The notes under the pieces were generated by a model. That model was not told the origin of the DNA. It worked only from the letters and a program-made list of their open reading frames with translations, and made no database searches. Position numbers and translations under genes: made by a program. From Clostridium sp. CAG:567 (GTDB taxonomy: Bacteria; Bacillota; Clostridia; TANB77; CAG-508), in contig FR902206.1 in the NCBI GenBank assembly GCA_000437855.1, positions 7,139 to 71,138 of the forward strand: a stretch of DNA of 64,000 bases. The letters are read 5' to 3'. This document shows positions 51,811 to 59,833 of this stretch, in pieces; positions within the stretch are counted from its first letter, which is position 1, and the number at the start of each line of letters is the position of its first letter.

Positions 51811-52815
51811 ATGTTTAAGTATGGACAAGATATAGGAATAGATTTAGGTACAGCAACAGTTATTGCCTATGCTAAAGGTAAAGGGATAGTATTAAGAGAA
51901 CCATCTGTAGTTGCAGTTGATAACAACACAGGAGAAGTATTGGCAGTAGGAAAAGAAGCAAGACGAATGCTTGGAAGAACACCAGGAAATATAGTTGCTA
52001 CAAGACCATTAAGAGATGGTGTAATCTCTAATTACACTGTAACAGAAAAAATGCTTAAATATTTTATAAATAGAGTATGTGGAAAATTTATATTTGCACC
52101 AAGAATTATGATTTGCATACCATCAAAAGTAACTGAAGTAGAGAAAAAAGCTGTTATAGATGCTGCATCACAAGCAGGAGCTAGAAAAGTTTATCTAATA
52201 GAAGAGCCAATTGCAGCTGCAATTGGAGCAGGACTTGATATATCTAAACCATGTGGAAATATGGTTGTTGATATTGGTGGAGGAACAACTGATATTGCTG
52301 TTATATCTTTAGGAGGATCAGTAGTAAGCAGTTCTATTAAGGTTGCAGGAGATAAGTTTGATGAAGCAATAGTTAAATATATAAAGAAAAAGTACAATAT
52401 AGTTATAGGTGAAAGAACAGCAGAAGATTTAAAGATTAATATAGGATGTGTATATCCAAAAATTCAAGATATGGAAATGGACATAAGAGGAAGAGATTTA
52501 GCTACAGGACTTCCAAAAACAATAACAGTTCGTTCAAGCGAAATGTTAGAAGCTTTAATAGAACCTGCAATGATGGTGGTTGATGCCGTACATAGTGTGC
52601 TAGAAAAAACACCTCCAGAATTGTCTGCTGATATTAGCGATAGAGGAATATATATGACAGGTGGAGGATGCTTAATTGATGGACTAGATAAGTTGTTACA
52701 AGAAAAAACAGGAATTAATGTAATGATTGCACAAGATGCTGTATCATGTGTAGCTTTAGGAACAGGTAAAGCTTTAGATAATTTAGATGCTTTAGACGGA
52801 AAAAGAAGAAAATAA
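51811..52815 (+). CDS. mreB: rod shape-determining protein, MreB/Mbl family
   Basis: 334 residues of the actin-like fold: phosphate 1 DIGIDLGTATVIAYAKGKGIVLREPSVVA, connect region GRTPGNIVATRPLRDGVISNYTVTEKML, phosphate 2 NMVVDIGGGTTDIAVISLGGSVVSSSIKVAGDKFDEAI, adenosine motif YMTGGGCLIDGLDKLL. It guides peptidoglycan synthesis along the cell side wall. Which paralogue (MreB, Mbl, MreBH) cannot be told: mreC and mreD do not follow. Single-gene transcript with clear terminator. Confidence 0.92.
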   Translation: MFKYGQDIGIDLGTATVIAYAKGKGIVLREPSVVAVDNNTGEVLAVGKEARRMLGRTPGNIVATRPLRDGVISNYTVTEKMLKYFINRVCGKFIFAPRIMICIPSKVTEVEKKAVIDAASQAGARKVYLIEEPIAAAIGAGLDISKPCGNMVVDIGGGTTDIAVISLGGSVVSSSIKVAGDKFDEAIVKYIKKKYNIVIGERTAEDLKINIGCVYPKIQDMEMDIRGRDLATGLPKTITVRSSEMLEALIEPAMMVVDAVHSVLEKTPPELSADISDRGIYMTGGGCLIDGLDKLLQEKTGINVMIAQDAVSCVALGTGKALDNLDALDGKRRK

Positions 52816-52817
52816 TA

Positions 52818-52848
52818 AAAAAACATAGTGGCAAACACTATGTTTTTA
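52818..52848 (+). terminator. terminator of mreB
   Basis: Perfect 12-bp stem AAAAACATAGTG/CACTATGTTTTT with a 5-nt loop. Confidence 0.9.
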
Positions 52849-52956
52849 TTTTGCTTGTAACTAAAAACTTGCAAAATTTAAAATAAAAATGTATAATAGT
52901 TTTATTGTAAAAGCTATTTTATGAGACTTTAATATATATTATGGGAGTGAAATAAA

Positions 52957-54819
52957 ATGAGAGGATTAAGAGATTTTAAAGTTCCAGACTTCAAATTTCC
53001 AAAATTTAAAATGAGAGATATATCAGAAATTGAAGAAATGAATATGAGTAATGAAGAAATAGAAAAACAAAAGGAAGAAAGAAAAAAAGATAAGAAAGAA
53101 TATGTGGCAACAAATTATTCTGATATAAAGGAAATATTTGAATATGCAATAAAAAAGTATTCAGATAAAGAATTTATACTTGAAAAATTTGATCCAAAAG
53201 GCAAATACGAAGAAATTACATATAAAAAATTTGGAGAAGATGTTAAAAGTTTTGGTACAGCAATAAATAAAGTATTGGAATTAAATGAAAAACCAAGAAT
53301 TATGATATTGAGTGAAACAACTTACGATTGGTATGTATCTTATGTTACTTCACTTTGCATTGATGCAATTGCAATCCCAACAGATAAAGAACTACCAGAA
53401 AACGAATTAGAAAATGTAGTAGGAAGATCTAAAGCTAATATTATTATATATTCAGAAAAGAAAGCAGACTCTGTAAAAAAACTAATAGAAAAATTCCCTA
53501 ACGTAAAATATTTTATAAAAATGTATTCAGATGAAGATATAAAAGATAGAAATGTAGGAATGCAATATCTTATAAATGAAGGAATGAAATTTATTAATTC
53601 AGGAGACAAAAGCTTTGAAAATATTAAAATAAATCCGGATGAATTTAAGGTATTACTATTTACATCTGGAACTACATCAAGTGCTAAAGGAGTTATGCTA
53701 ACAAGCCGTAACTTGGCAGAAAATATAAATGCAGCTACAGCTTATGCAAAGGTTTATCCAGAAGACAGATTCTTTTCAGTATTGCCTTTACATCATACTT
53801 ATGAATCAACTATTGGATTTTTACTTCCAATGGCATGGGGATGTTCAATAGCAGTTTGTCAGGGATTAAAACATATAGTTCCTAATATGTTGGAAACAAA
53901 GCCAACAGTTTTAATATCAGTTCCTTTATTGATTGAAAACTTATACAAAAAAATAAATGCAAGTATAAAAAAAGCAAATAAAGATGGATTGGTAAATTCA
54001 ATGATACATGTGACAAATGCATTAAAGGTGGTAGGAGTAGATATAAAACGCAAAGTATTTTCAGACATTTATGAAAATTTAGGAGGAAACTTAAGATTTA
54101 TAGTGTCTGCAGCAGCTCCAATAGATGCAAAAGTAGGAAAATGGGTAGAGGATATAGGAATAATATTCCTACAAGGATATGGACTAACAGAAACAGCTCC
54201 AATTGCAGCTTTGACACCAGAATATCAAACTAAAGTTGGCTCAGCAGGTAAAGCAATACCAAAAGGAAAAATAAAAATTGAAGATCCAAACGAAAATGGA
54301 GAAGGTGAAGTACTTATAAAAACACCTACATTAATGCTTGGATATTATGAAGATGAAGAAGCAACCAAAAGTGTTATTGAAGAAATAAATGGAGAAAGAT
54401 GGTTTCATTCTGGAGATATAGGTTATTTAGATAAAGATGGATTCTTATACATAACAGGAAGAAGCAAAAATGTAATTGTTACTCAAAATGGAAAAAATAT
54501 TTATCCAGAAGAAATAGAATTACTATTATCTCATGTACCAGAAATAAAAGAATGTATGGTATATGGTAAAGAAGACGAAAAAGATAAAAGTAATAAAGAA
54601 CTTATTGTTTCTGTAAAGGTTATACCTAACTTTGAAAAAATAGGAAAAGACTTAACTGATGAACAAATTAGAGAAATTATTTGGCCTAAAATAAAAGAGG
54701 TAAATAAAAAGCTAACTTCATATAAAGCAATAAAAAATCTTGAAATTAAACATGATGAATTTGAAAAAACTACTACAATGAAAATTAAAAGATATGCAGA
54801 AATAAAAAAGAATAAATAA
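52957..54819 (+). CDS. AMP-dependent acyl-CoA/acyl-acid ligase
   Basis: 620 residues. After an unusual charged N-terminal 45-residue extension (…KRDI SEIEEMNMSNEEIEKQKEERKKDKK), the ANL-family core follows: A3 LLFTSGTTSSAKGVMLTSRNL (about 228), A5 IIFLQGYGLTETAPIAAL (about 405), A8 WFHSGDIGYLDKDGFLYITGRSKNVIV (about 480), and the A10 Lys region TTTMKIKRYAEI at the end. It is closest to long-chain fatty acid CoA ligases (FAA1 type). The substrate is not certain. No operon partner. Confidence 0.9.
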   Translation: MRGLRDFKVPDFKFPKFKMRDISEIEEMNMSNEEIEKQKEERKKDKKEYVATNYSDIKEIFEYAIKKYSDKEFILEKFDPKGKYEEITYKKFGEDVKSFGTAINKVLELNEKPRIMILSETTYDWYVSYVTSLCIDAIAIPTDKELPENELENVVGRSKANIIIYSEKKADSVKKLIEKFPNVKYFIKMYSDEDIKDRNVGMQYLINEGMKFINSGDKSFENIKINPDEFKVLLFTSGTTSSAKGVMLTSRNLAENINAATAYAKVYPEDRFFSVLPLHHTYESTIGFLLPMAWGCSIAVCQGLKHIVPNMLETKPTVLISVPLLIENLYKKINASIKKANKDGLVNSMIHVTNALKVVGVDIKRKVFSDIYENLGGNLRFIVSAAAPIDAKVGKWVEDIGIIFLQGYGLTETAPIAALTPEYQTKVGSAGKAIPKGKIKIEDPNENGEGEVLIKTPTLMLGYYEDEEATKSVIEEINGERWFHSGDIGYLDKDGFLYITGRSKNVIVTQNGKNIYPEEIELLLSHVPEIKECMVYGKEDEKDKSNKELIVSVKVIPNFEKIGKDLTDEQIREIIWPKIKEVNKKLTSYKAIKNLEIKHDEFEKTTTMKIKRYAEIKKNK

Positions 54820-54884
54820 TATAATAATTAGAAAAAATGAATGAAGAAGCGCTACAAAAAAATACATTTTATTACAAAATATCC

Positions 54885-54913
54885 TTGACTTTGCAAAAAT
54901 GTTGTAATAAAAT
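54885..54913 (+). promoter_or_regulatory. promoter upstream of the 280-aa protein
   Basis: TTGACT (54885-54890) and TAAAAT (54908-54913), spacing 17, 116 bp before the ATG at 55029. The intervening 5' leader has no recognisable riboswitch fold. Confidence 0.55.
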
Positions 54914-55028
54914 CGTTATAGAAAAGAAAAAAGAAAAAAAGATGAAGTCCTATTGTGGTTTTTTATAATTCAGTATATAATAGTAACGCATAGGAAAAAT
55001 AACATAGGATAAAGGAGGGAAGTTTACG

Positions 55029-55871
55029 ATGTCTAGATCTGGCATAGTAAACGTGAGAATGGTTATCACGGAAGAAAAAATATTATCAAATATGGATAAA
55101 GTACAAAAACTAATAAATCCTAACAGCAAAAAGCAAATTGTACAATTAGAAGAAGATGCTTTTTTCAAGGATTTAATAGAATCTATAAAAACCTATTTAA
55201 TTGAGTATCCAAAAAAGAAAAACTTTCCTAAAGCAGTATATAAAGCTGCTTATGAGTTAGTTGAATATGCAACAAATCAATTTGAAGAAAACACAAAAAA
55301 AATAGAAGAATTAATTCGTCAAAGAGAAAAAAATATTGCATTAGCTAATAAATTAAGGGAAACATTAGAAATAGTACAAAATAAAGAAGAAAACTGGAAA
55401 GAAGCTGTAAAAAGTGTTTCAAGAGATTTTCCAGAAGATATAATTGATACATTAAGTTTAATAGGTAGAACAAAATCAACAAAATCACAAAATTATCAAG
55501 ATGCAGTAAAACTAATAAATGCAAGAATTGTTAATCTAGAATCAAACTTACATATAGAAATAGATATGGAAAGAATAGAAGATAGATCAAAAGCTTTAAG
55601 CTACATTGGAATTGAAATAGCAGATGCATTAAAATTGATACCAACTCCACAAGATGATAGCAATGAAGTTGAAGCAATACTAAATGAAATAAAAGAAGAA
55701 ACTCCAGAAGAAAAGACATACTTTGAACAAACAAGAGTAGAAGTAAAACCATCTTTATGGCAAAGAATTAAAAATAGCAAGATTGTAAGAGCAATAAGCT
55801 ATGCAATGAAGATTAAAGTTGTACTTCAAGTACCAGCACTTCCAGAGGGAAGAGGAGAACAACATAACTAA
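55029..55871 (+). CDS. helical protein, unknown family
   Basis: 280 residues, almost entirely predicted helix. A coiled-coil-like stretch lies at about 80-125 (YATNQFEENTKKIEELIRQREKNIALANKLRETLEIVQNKEENWKEAV) and the C-terminus is short and basic-hydrophobic (VRAISYAMKIKVVLQVPALP). AAAGGAGGGAAGTTTACG precedes the ATG. No recognised domain, no membrane segment, no signal peptide. It stands alone between the acyl-CoA ligase and the tRNA pair. Likely cytosolic; function unknown. Confidence 0.7.
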   Translation: MSRSGIVNVRMVITEEKILSNMDKVQKLINPNSKKQIVQLEEDAFFKDLIESIKTYLIEYPKKKNFPKAVYKAAYELVEYATNQFEENTKKIEELIRQREKNIALANKLRETLEIVQNKEENWKEAVKSVSRDFPEDIIDTLSLIGRTKSTKSQNYQDAVKLINARIVNLESNLHIEIDMERIEDRSKALSYIGIEIADALKLIPTPQDDSNEVEAILNEIKEETPEEKTYFEQTRVEVKPSLWQRIKNSKIVRAISYAMKIKVVLQVPALPEGRGEQHN

Positions 55872-55881
55872 TGATATATTG

Positions 55882-55914
55882 TTAAAGTGGTTAGATAAAA
55901 TCTAACTACTTTAA
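55882..55914 (+). terminator. terminator-like hairpin after the 280-aa gene
   Basis: Stem TTAAAGTGGTTAGA/TCTAACTACTTTAA (one G-U pair) with a 5-nt loop; T-richness after the stem is modest. Confidence 0.65.
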
Positions 55915-55952
55915 TTGTATAATCAAAAAATAAAAAAATATAAACAAAACTA

Positions 55953-55981
55953 TTGACAATTTAATAAAAATGTTTTATACT
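55953..55981 (+). promoter_or_regulatory. promoter of the tRNA-Met/tRNA-Tyr pair
   Basis: TTGACA (55953-55958) and TATACT (55976-55981) with 17-bp spacing, 19 bp before the tRNA-Met. Close to consensus, as usual for tRNA operons. Confidence 0.85.
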
Positions 55982-55999
55982 TAAACCTGCATTGGAAAT

Positions 56000-56076
56000 C
56001 CGCCATTAGCTCAGTTGGTCAGAGCAACCGGCTCATAACCGGTGGGTCCTAGGTTCGAATCCTAGATGGCGGACCA
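56000..56076 (+). tRNA. tRNA with CAT anticodon (elongator Met, or Ile2)
   Basis: Full cloverleaf with CCA: acceptor CCGCCAT/ATGGCGG, D arm TAGCTCAGTTGGTCAGAGC, anticodon arm CCGGCTCATAACCGG, T arm CTAGGTTCGAATCCTAG. The first pair is C1-G72, so it is not the initiator. Elongator Met and lysidine-modified Ile2 cannot be separated by eye. Confidence 0.92.
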
Positions 56077-56115
56077 TACTTTAATTATTTAAAGTATAAA
56101 AATTTAATAATATTT

Positions 56116-56422
56116 GGGCAGATGGCCGAGTGGCTAAAGGCGGCAGACTGTAGACTTTGGTTCAAACAAAGAATCAGAAATTGCAGCTCATACAAGTGAT
56201 TGTATGATGAAAACCGGGCTAATTCGGGGAAGTCTTAACAGGTTAAGCTGATGATAATCCCGAGCTAGAAAGAAATTTCGAGTGTAGAGACTTTATACCT
56301 GGTATCTTATCAAGATAAAGAGAAAGTCCAGACTACAAACATTTCGATGGTAGTGAAAACTATAGTAGTAAGAAATCTGTTCTCGTACGAGTACGATGGT
56401 TCGAATCCATCTCTGCCCACCA
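56116..56422 (+). tRNA. tRNA-Tyr (GTA) interrupted by a group I intron
   Basis: Exon 1 is 56116-56151 (acceptor GGGCAGA, D arm GGCCGAGTGGCTAAAGGC, start of anticodon stem CAGACTGT). Exon 2 is 56373-56422 (AAATCTG, long variable arm CTCGTACGAG, T arm GATGGTTCGAATCCATC, acceptor TCTGCCC, ACCA). Joined, they give an 86-nt class II tRNA-Tyr with anticodon GTA. The intron falls between the second and third anticodon bases. It is in one transcript with the tRNA-Met (39-bp gap). Confidence 0.9.
56152..56372 (+). ncRNA. group I intron (IC3-like) in tRNA-Tyr
   Basis: 221 nt. P1 forms between exon CTGT (56148-56151) and the internal guide GCAG (56183-56186), with the required U-G pair at the 5' splice site. 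P2: CATAC/GTATG (56188-56207). Core elements match the order P, Q, R, S of IC3 introns of bacterial tRNAs: P around AATTCGGGGAAGTC (56221), Q around AATCCCGAGCTAG (56255), R GTGTAGAGACT (56282), S AAGATAAAGAGAAAGTCC (56312). A P9-like hairpin (TAGTGAAAACTATA) precedes the terminal G at 56372. There is no ORF inside. Self-splicing is expected but inferred. Confidence 0.85.
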
Positions 56423-56490
56423 AAAACAAGTTTTTCAACTTGTTTTTAAAAGCATAATAATGCAAACAAATATTCTACACAGGAGAAGGT

Positions 56491-56877
56491 ATGAGATTTG
56501 AAACTAACAAAGAAAAGGGAAACTCTAGTTTAGGAATAGCAATTGCATATTTTTCGACTACTGGATACACTGTGTCTATTCCACTTAATGATACACAAGA
56601 CTATGATTTAGTTGTAGAAAAAGAAAGCAAGTTTTCTAGTATACAAGTAAAATCTACAGGTTGCAAGACAAAGTATGGAAATTATCAAGTAGCATTGAAA
56701 AGCTGTGGTGGGACTAAAGGTACAACATATAAAACTATAATAGACACAAATATAGATTTTGTGTTTATAGTAACAAGTGAGATGTCAATGTATTTAATAC
56801 CTAAAAAAGAAATTAAAAATAAATCAACAATAAATTTGTGTAACAGCTATAATAAATATGAAATAAAAAAGAATTAG
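56491..56877 (+). CDS. PD-(D/E)XK homing-endonuclease-like protein (I-Ssp6803I type)
   Basis: 128 residues of the family that includes the group I intron endonuclease I-Ssp6803I (PDDEXK_5). Features: NKEKGNSSLGIAIAYFSTTGYTVSIPLNDTQDYDLVVEKESKFSSIQVKST, with Glu near residue 8, Asp in DYDLVV and Q-x-K in IQVKST as the likely catalytic set, then a Lys-rich C-terminal part with IDTNIDFVFIVTSEMSMYLIP. It lies 68 bp after the tRNA-Tyr 3' end, outside the intron. ACAGGAGAAGGT gives a ribosome site at ATG 56491. It probably cuts intronless tRNA-Tyr genes, but it could be a plain restriction-like enzyme. Confidence 0.75.
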   Translation: MRFETNKEKGNSSLGIAIAYFSTTGYTVSIPLNDTQDYDLVVEKESKFSSIQVKSTGCKTKYGNYQVALKSCGGTKGTTYKTIIDTNIDFVFIVTSEMSMYLIPKKEIKNKSTINLCNSYNKYEIKKN

Positions 56878-56904
56878 TGTGCTTATAATACTAATTCTTT
56901 TTTT
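56865..56904. terminator. bidirectional terminator between endonuclease and XRE genes
   Basis: Stem AAAAAAGAATTAGT/ACTAATTCTTTTTT with an 11-nt loop. It overlaps both stop codons of the convergent genes. Confidence 0.9.
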
Positions 56905-57163
56905 ATTCTAATTCTTTTAAAAAGTTAGCCAATAAAACATTAGGAGAAATTTTAAAAATTTTTGAGAAACCAACTAATTCATAGTCTTTTAAAATTCTAT
57001 CACCACATTCAATTCTTTGAATAGAAGACCTAGGAATATCGATACCTATTAACATTAATTGATCTGAAGTTTGAGCTAAAGACCAACCTTGTTTGATTCT
57101 ATATGATTTCAGAGTGTGACCAAGTATATTTAGTTTTCCATTATATTTTGTAATATTATTCAT
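56903..57163 (-). CDS. XRE-family helix-turn-helix protein
   Basis: 86 residues. HTH_3 pattern: LGHTLKSYRIKQGWSLAQTSDQLMLIGIDIPRSSIQRIECGDRILKDYELVGFSKIFKISPNVLL. The start is ATG 57163; the ribosome site on the minus strand (GTGGAGATAATCAG) is acceptable. Such small regulators occur alone or with toxins; no partner gene is next to it. Its target is unknown. Convergent with the endonuclease gene. Confidence 0.85.
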   Translation of the reverse strand: MNNITKYNGKLNILGHTLKSYRIKQGWSLAQTSDQLMLIGIDIPRSSIQRIECGDRILKDYELVGFSKIFKISPNVLLANFLKELE

Positions 57164-57311
57164 AATCTGATTATCTCCACTTTTAAATAAAATATAAACT
57201 TATTTTACAATAATATAAAAAAGCAATGTCTCACACGGTAGACAAAAAGTATGTGATAAAATTGTTTTACAGGTGATACAAAATATGAAATATAAATAGG
57301 AGGAATGAAAT

Positions 57312-57509
57312 ATGGAAAAACTAGAAAAAACAAAACAATGTAAAGAATGCTGCAGAGATATTACAGAAGATGATTACAATGCTTATGATGGATATTGTAA
57401 GTTCTGCTACCCAGATAAAGAAGAAATATTATACTCAAAGGAAAACTATAATAATGTGCCAAAAATAGCACACATAAGATTAAATAAAATAGCTACAATT
57501 ATAGAATGA
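57312..57509 (+). CDS. small CxxC-pair protein, 65 aa
   Basis: CKECCRDITEDD at residue 10 and CKFCYPDKEE near 31 give two Cys pairs as in small zinc fingers; the rest is charged. AGGAGGAATGAAAT sits just before the ATG at 57312. No membrane segment, no known family. Short isolated gene between the XRE regulator and the transglycosylase; its own terminator (57553-57580) follows. Confidence 0.65.
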   Translation: MEKLEKTKQCKECCRDITEDDYNAYDGYCKFCYPDKEEILYSKENYNNVPKIAHIRLNKIATIIE

Positions 57510-57552
57510 AATTAGAAATAATTGTATTAAGACTAAAAAAGATATTATAAAT

Positions 57553-57580
57553 AAAAGAAACTCTTTAAAGAGTTTCTTTT
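57553..57580. terminator. bidirectional terminator before the transglycosylase
   Basis: A perfect 28-bp palindrome, AAAAGAAACTCTTT/AAAGAGTTTCTTTT, with T-runs on both sides. It overlaps the transglycosylase stop at 57565 on the minus strand. Confidence 0.85.
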
Positions 57581-58284
57581 TCTTGCATTTTAATTAATTC
57601 ATCAGCTTGTTCTTGAGTTAAATATTCATTTTCAACCATTGTAGAAATAACTTTTCTTTGTCTATTTAAAGCTAAGTCTTTATTAACTGTGGGAGCATAA
57701 ACACTTGGAGCATTAGGAATTCCTGCAAGCATAGTTGCTTCATATAAAGACATATCTTTAGCAGATTTTTTAAAGTAACCATTACAAGCTTCATCAACAC
57801 CATAATATCCATCACCAAAATAAATAGTATTAACATAAAATTCTAAAATATCATCTTTATTATAATTTTCTTCTAAATCATAAGCCATAAATATTTCAGC
57901 AATTTTTCTATAAAGAGAATTAGTATCTGTACTAATAAAATATAAATTTTTAGCAACTTGCTGTGTTATAGTGCTACCACCTTCTACAAAATCTTTATTA
58001 CGTATGTTTGAAACTGTAGCTCTAAGAATTGCAATCAAGTCAACTGGACCATGATTATAATAGCGATGATCTTCAACAGAAATAATTGCATCTTTATAAT
58101 ATGTAGGTAAGCTACTTAATTCAACATAACTATCATCATTTTTTATTTTTTGAATTTTATCTTCCAAACTCACAGAATCTAATGCGTTTTTATAAATCTT
58201 ATGACCTTGATATAGAACAAAGCCACTTGCAATAATAACTATAATTAAAATAAAAAGTAAAGTTCTTTTAATAAATTTAACCAT
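57565..58284 (-). CDS. monofunctional peptidoglycan glycosyltransferase (GT51)
   Basis: 239 residues: a membrane helix at about 7-27 and a GT51 domain with the two catalytic glutamates, VEDHRYYNHGPVDLIAILRA (about 72) and YDLEENYNKDDILEFYVNTIYFGDGYYGVDEAC (second Glu in ILEFYVN). GGSTITQQVAKNLYF is the donor-site motif. No transpeptidase domain follows, so it is MtgA-like, not a full PBP1. It polymerises lipid II outside the membrane. Start ATG 58284 with AGGAGTTATAT upstream. Convergent with the 65-aa gene. Confidence 0.9.
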   Translation of the reverse strand: MVKFIKRTLLFILIIVIIASGFVLYQGHKIYKNALDSVSLEDKIQKIKNDDSYVELSSLPTYYKDAIISVEDHRYYNHGPVDLIAILRATVSNIRNKDFVEGGSTITQQVAKNLYFISTDTNSLYRKIAEIFMAYDLEENYNKDDILEFYVNTIYFGDGYYGVDEACNGYFKKSAKDMSLYEATMLAGIPNAPSVYAPTVNKDLALNRQRKVISTMVENEYLTQEQADELIKMQEKETL

Positions 58285-58424
58285 ATATAACTCCTATATC
58301 AAATTTATAATTATATTATAACCTTAGAATTGTAAAAAATCTATTAAAACTTTCTTAAAGTTATATAAATATTTTCTATTGACATTCTTACACAATTATT
58401 TATATAATTTTATTGGTGATTATA

Positions 58425-59690
58425 TTGGAAGTGACTAAGGAAGAAAGAAATATAAAAATATATCCTGCATATAAAATGCTGTCATGGGATTTACTATTTT
58501 ATTATTCAATAAACTTTATATTTTTAACTCAGATAAAGGGAATTAGTGCCTCAAATGTATTATTTGCTGAGGCATGTTATCCTGTGTTTAAAATAATATT
58601 ATTAATACCACTTACAGCATTAATAAATAAAATTGGCAAAAGAAATAGTTTGATTTTAGCTAATATTGTAAATGCTCTTTCTATTTTAAGTTATATTATG
58701 GCAAGAGATTTAAGTTTAGTTTTACTAGGACAATGCTTATCAGCTATAGCATTTGATATAAAAGGTGTAGTAGAAACTAACATTCTATGCGATAGTTTGC
58801 CCCAAAATGGAAAAAGAGGGTACGCCTTTTCAAAAATAGATGGAAAGGGTATGGCATGGTATTATTATGTTGATGCAATTTCATCAGTTGCAGCAGGATT
58901 TTTATATGTAATAAATGGATATTTACCATTTATTTTATGTTTAATTTGTTGCTTAATATCTGCTGTGTTATCATTTAAATTTGAAGACATAAAAAAGGAA
59001 AACCAAGAAGTTGTAAGTACAAAAAAATATATAAAAGATTTAAAAAATTCATTTAAATATATGATGCAGTCAGACAGATTAAAATACTTATTTATATTTG
59101 GTGCTGTTTTTGCAGCTTTATTAGGTGTACTTGTTAGCTTAAGAAGTGGAACTTTGGAACAAATAGGTGTACCTGAACAATACTTTGGAGTTATATTTGC
59201 TTTACTTGGAATAGTATCTGGAATTAGCGCAAAAAATCAAAATCGAATTCATAATAAATTTACGAATAAAACTTTAGCGGTAATTTCAGTTCCAACAACA
59301 ATTTCATGTATAATAATGGGACTTTGCTTAATAGGAAAATTTAATTTTACAGTAATATTAATAATATTATTAGTTCTATTCTTTATACAGTTTTTAGCTA
59401 AAGGAGCTTTTTATACTCTTATAAAAAGATACTTAAATAATTTTACTAATTCATCATTAAGAAGTAAAATAACATCAGCATATAATTTAGTAGAGAGTAT
59501 TGCAAGAGCTGGAGTGGCGTTATGTGCTTCATGGCTATTGAAAATAACAACACCTTCAAATACAGTATTAGTACTAGGCTGTGTTATTACAATAATCATA
59601 GTATTACTATTAGATTCAATGAGAAATAAAGTAGGATTAAAGCCAGAGGAGTATTCAAAAAAAGACATAGAATTTTTAGAGTTACATTAA
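58425..59690 (+). CDS. MFS transporter
   Basis: 421 residues from TTG 58425 (GGTGAT just before); TTG 58413 is a possible earlier start. Ten to twelve membrane helices. The typical intracellular loop after helix two is ALINKIGKRNSL (RxGRR-like), and the interdomain cytosolic loop is charged (DIKKENQEVVSTKKYIKDLKNSFKYM). No substrate can be inferred. Similar proteins without motif-based substrate clues are common in clostridia. Single gene, no terminator recognised; the glucan phosphorylase follows 143 bp later. Confidence 0.8.
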   Translation: MEVTKEERNIKIYPAYKMLSWDLLFYYSINFIFLTQIKGISASNVLFAEACYPVFKIILLIPLTALINKIGKRNSLILANIVNALSILSYIMARDLSLVLLGQCLSAIAFDIKGVVETNILCDSLPQNGKRGYAFSKIDGKGMAWYYYVDAISSVAAGFLYVINGYLPFILCLICCLISAVLSFKFEDIKKENQEVVSTKKYIKDLKNSFKYMMQSDRLKYLFIFGAVFAALLGVLVSLRSGTLEQIGVPEQYFGVIFALLGIVSGISAKNQNRIHNKFTNKTLAVISVPTTISCIIMGLCLIGKFNFTVILIILLVLFFIQFLAKGAFYTLIKRYLNNFTNSSLRSKITSAYNLVESIARAGVALCASWLLKITTPSNTVLVLGCVITIIIVLLLDSMRNKVGLKPEEYSKKDIEFLELH

Positions 59691-59833
59691 TTAAATTGAT
59701 TGACAAAAATAAAAACTTAATAGATAATATAATAGAAAAAAATTGATTTTACTTATCTATACAAATAAAAGCAAATTATATAAAAGAATAACACTATTAA
59801 TAGGAAGAATTGTAAGATACTAAGGAGGAAAAA

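Noticed and set aside
54820..55028. Riboswitch in the 209-bp leader before the 280-aa gene
   Set aside because: AT-rich, with no conserved riboswitch core; only a promoter-like pair is seen.
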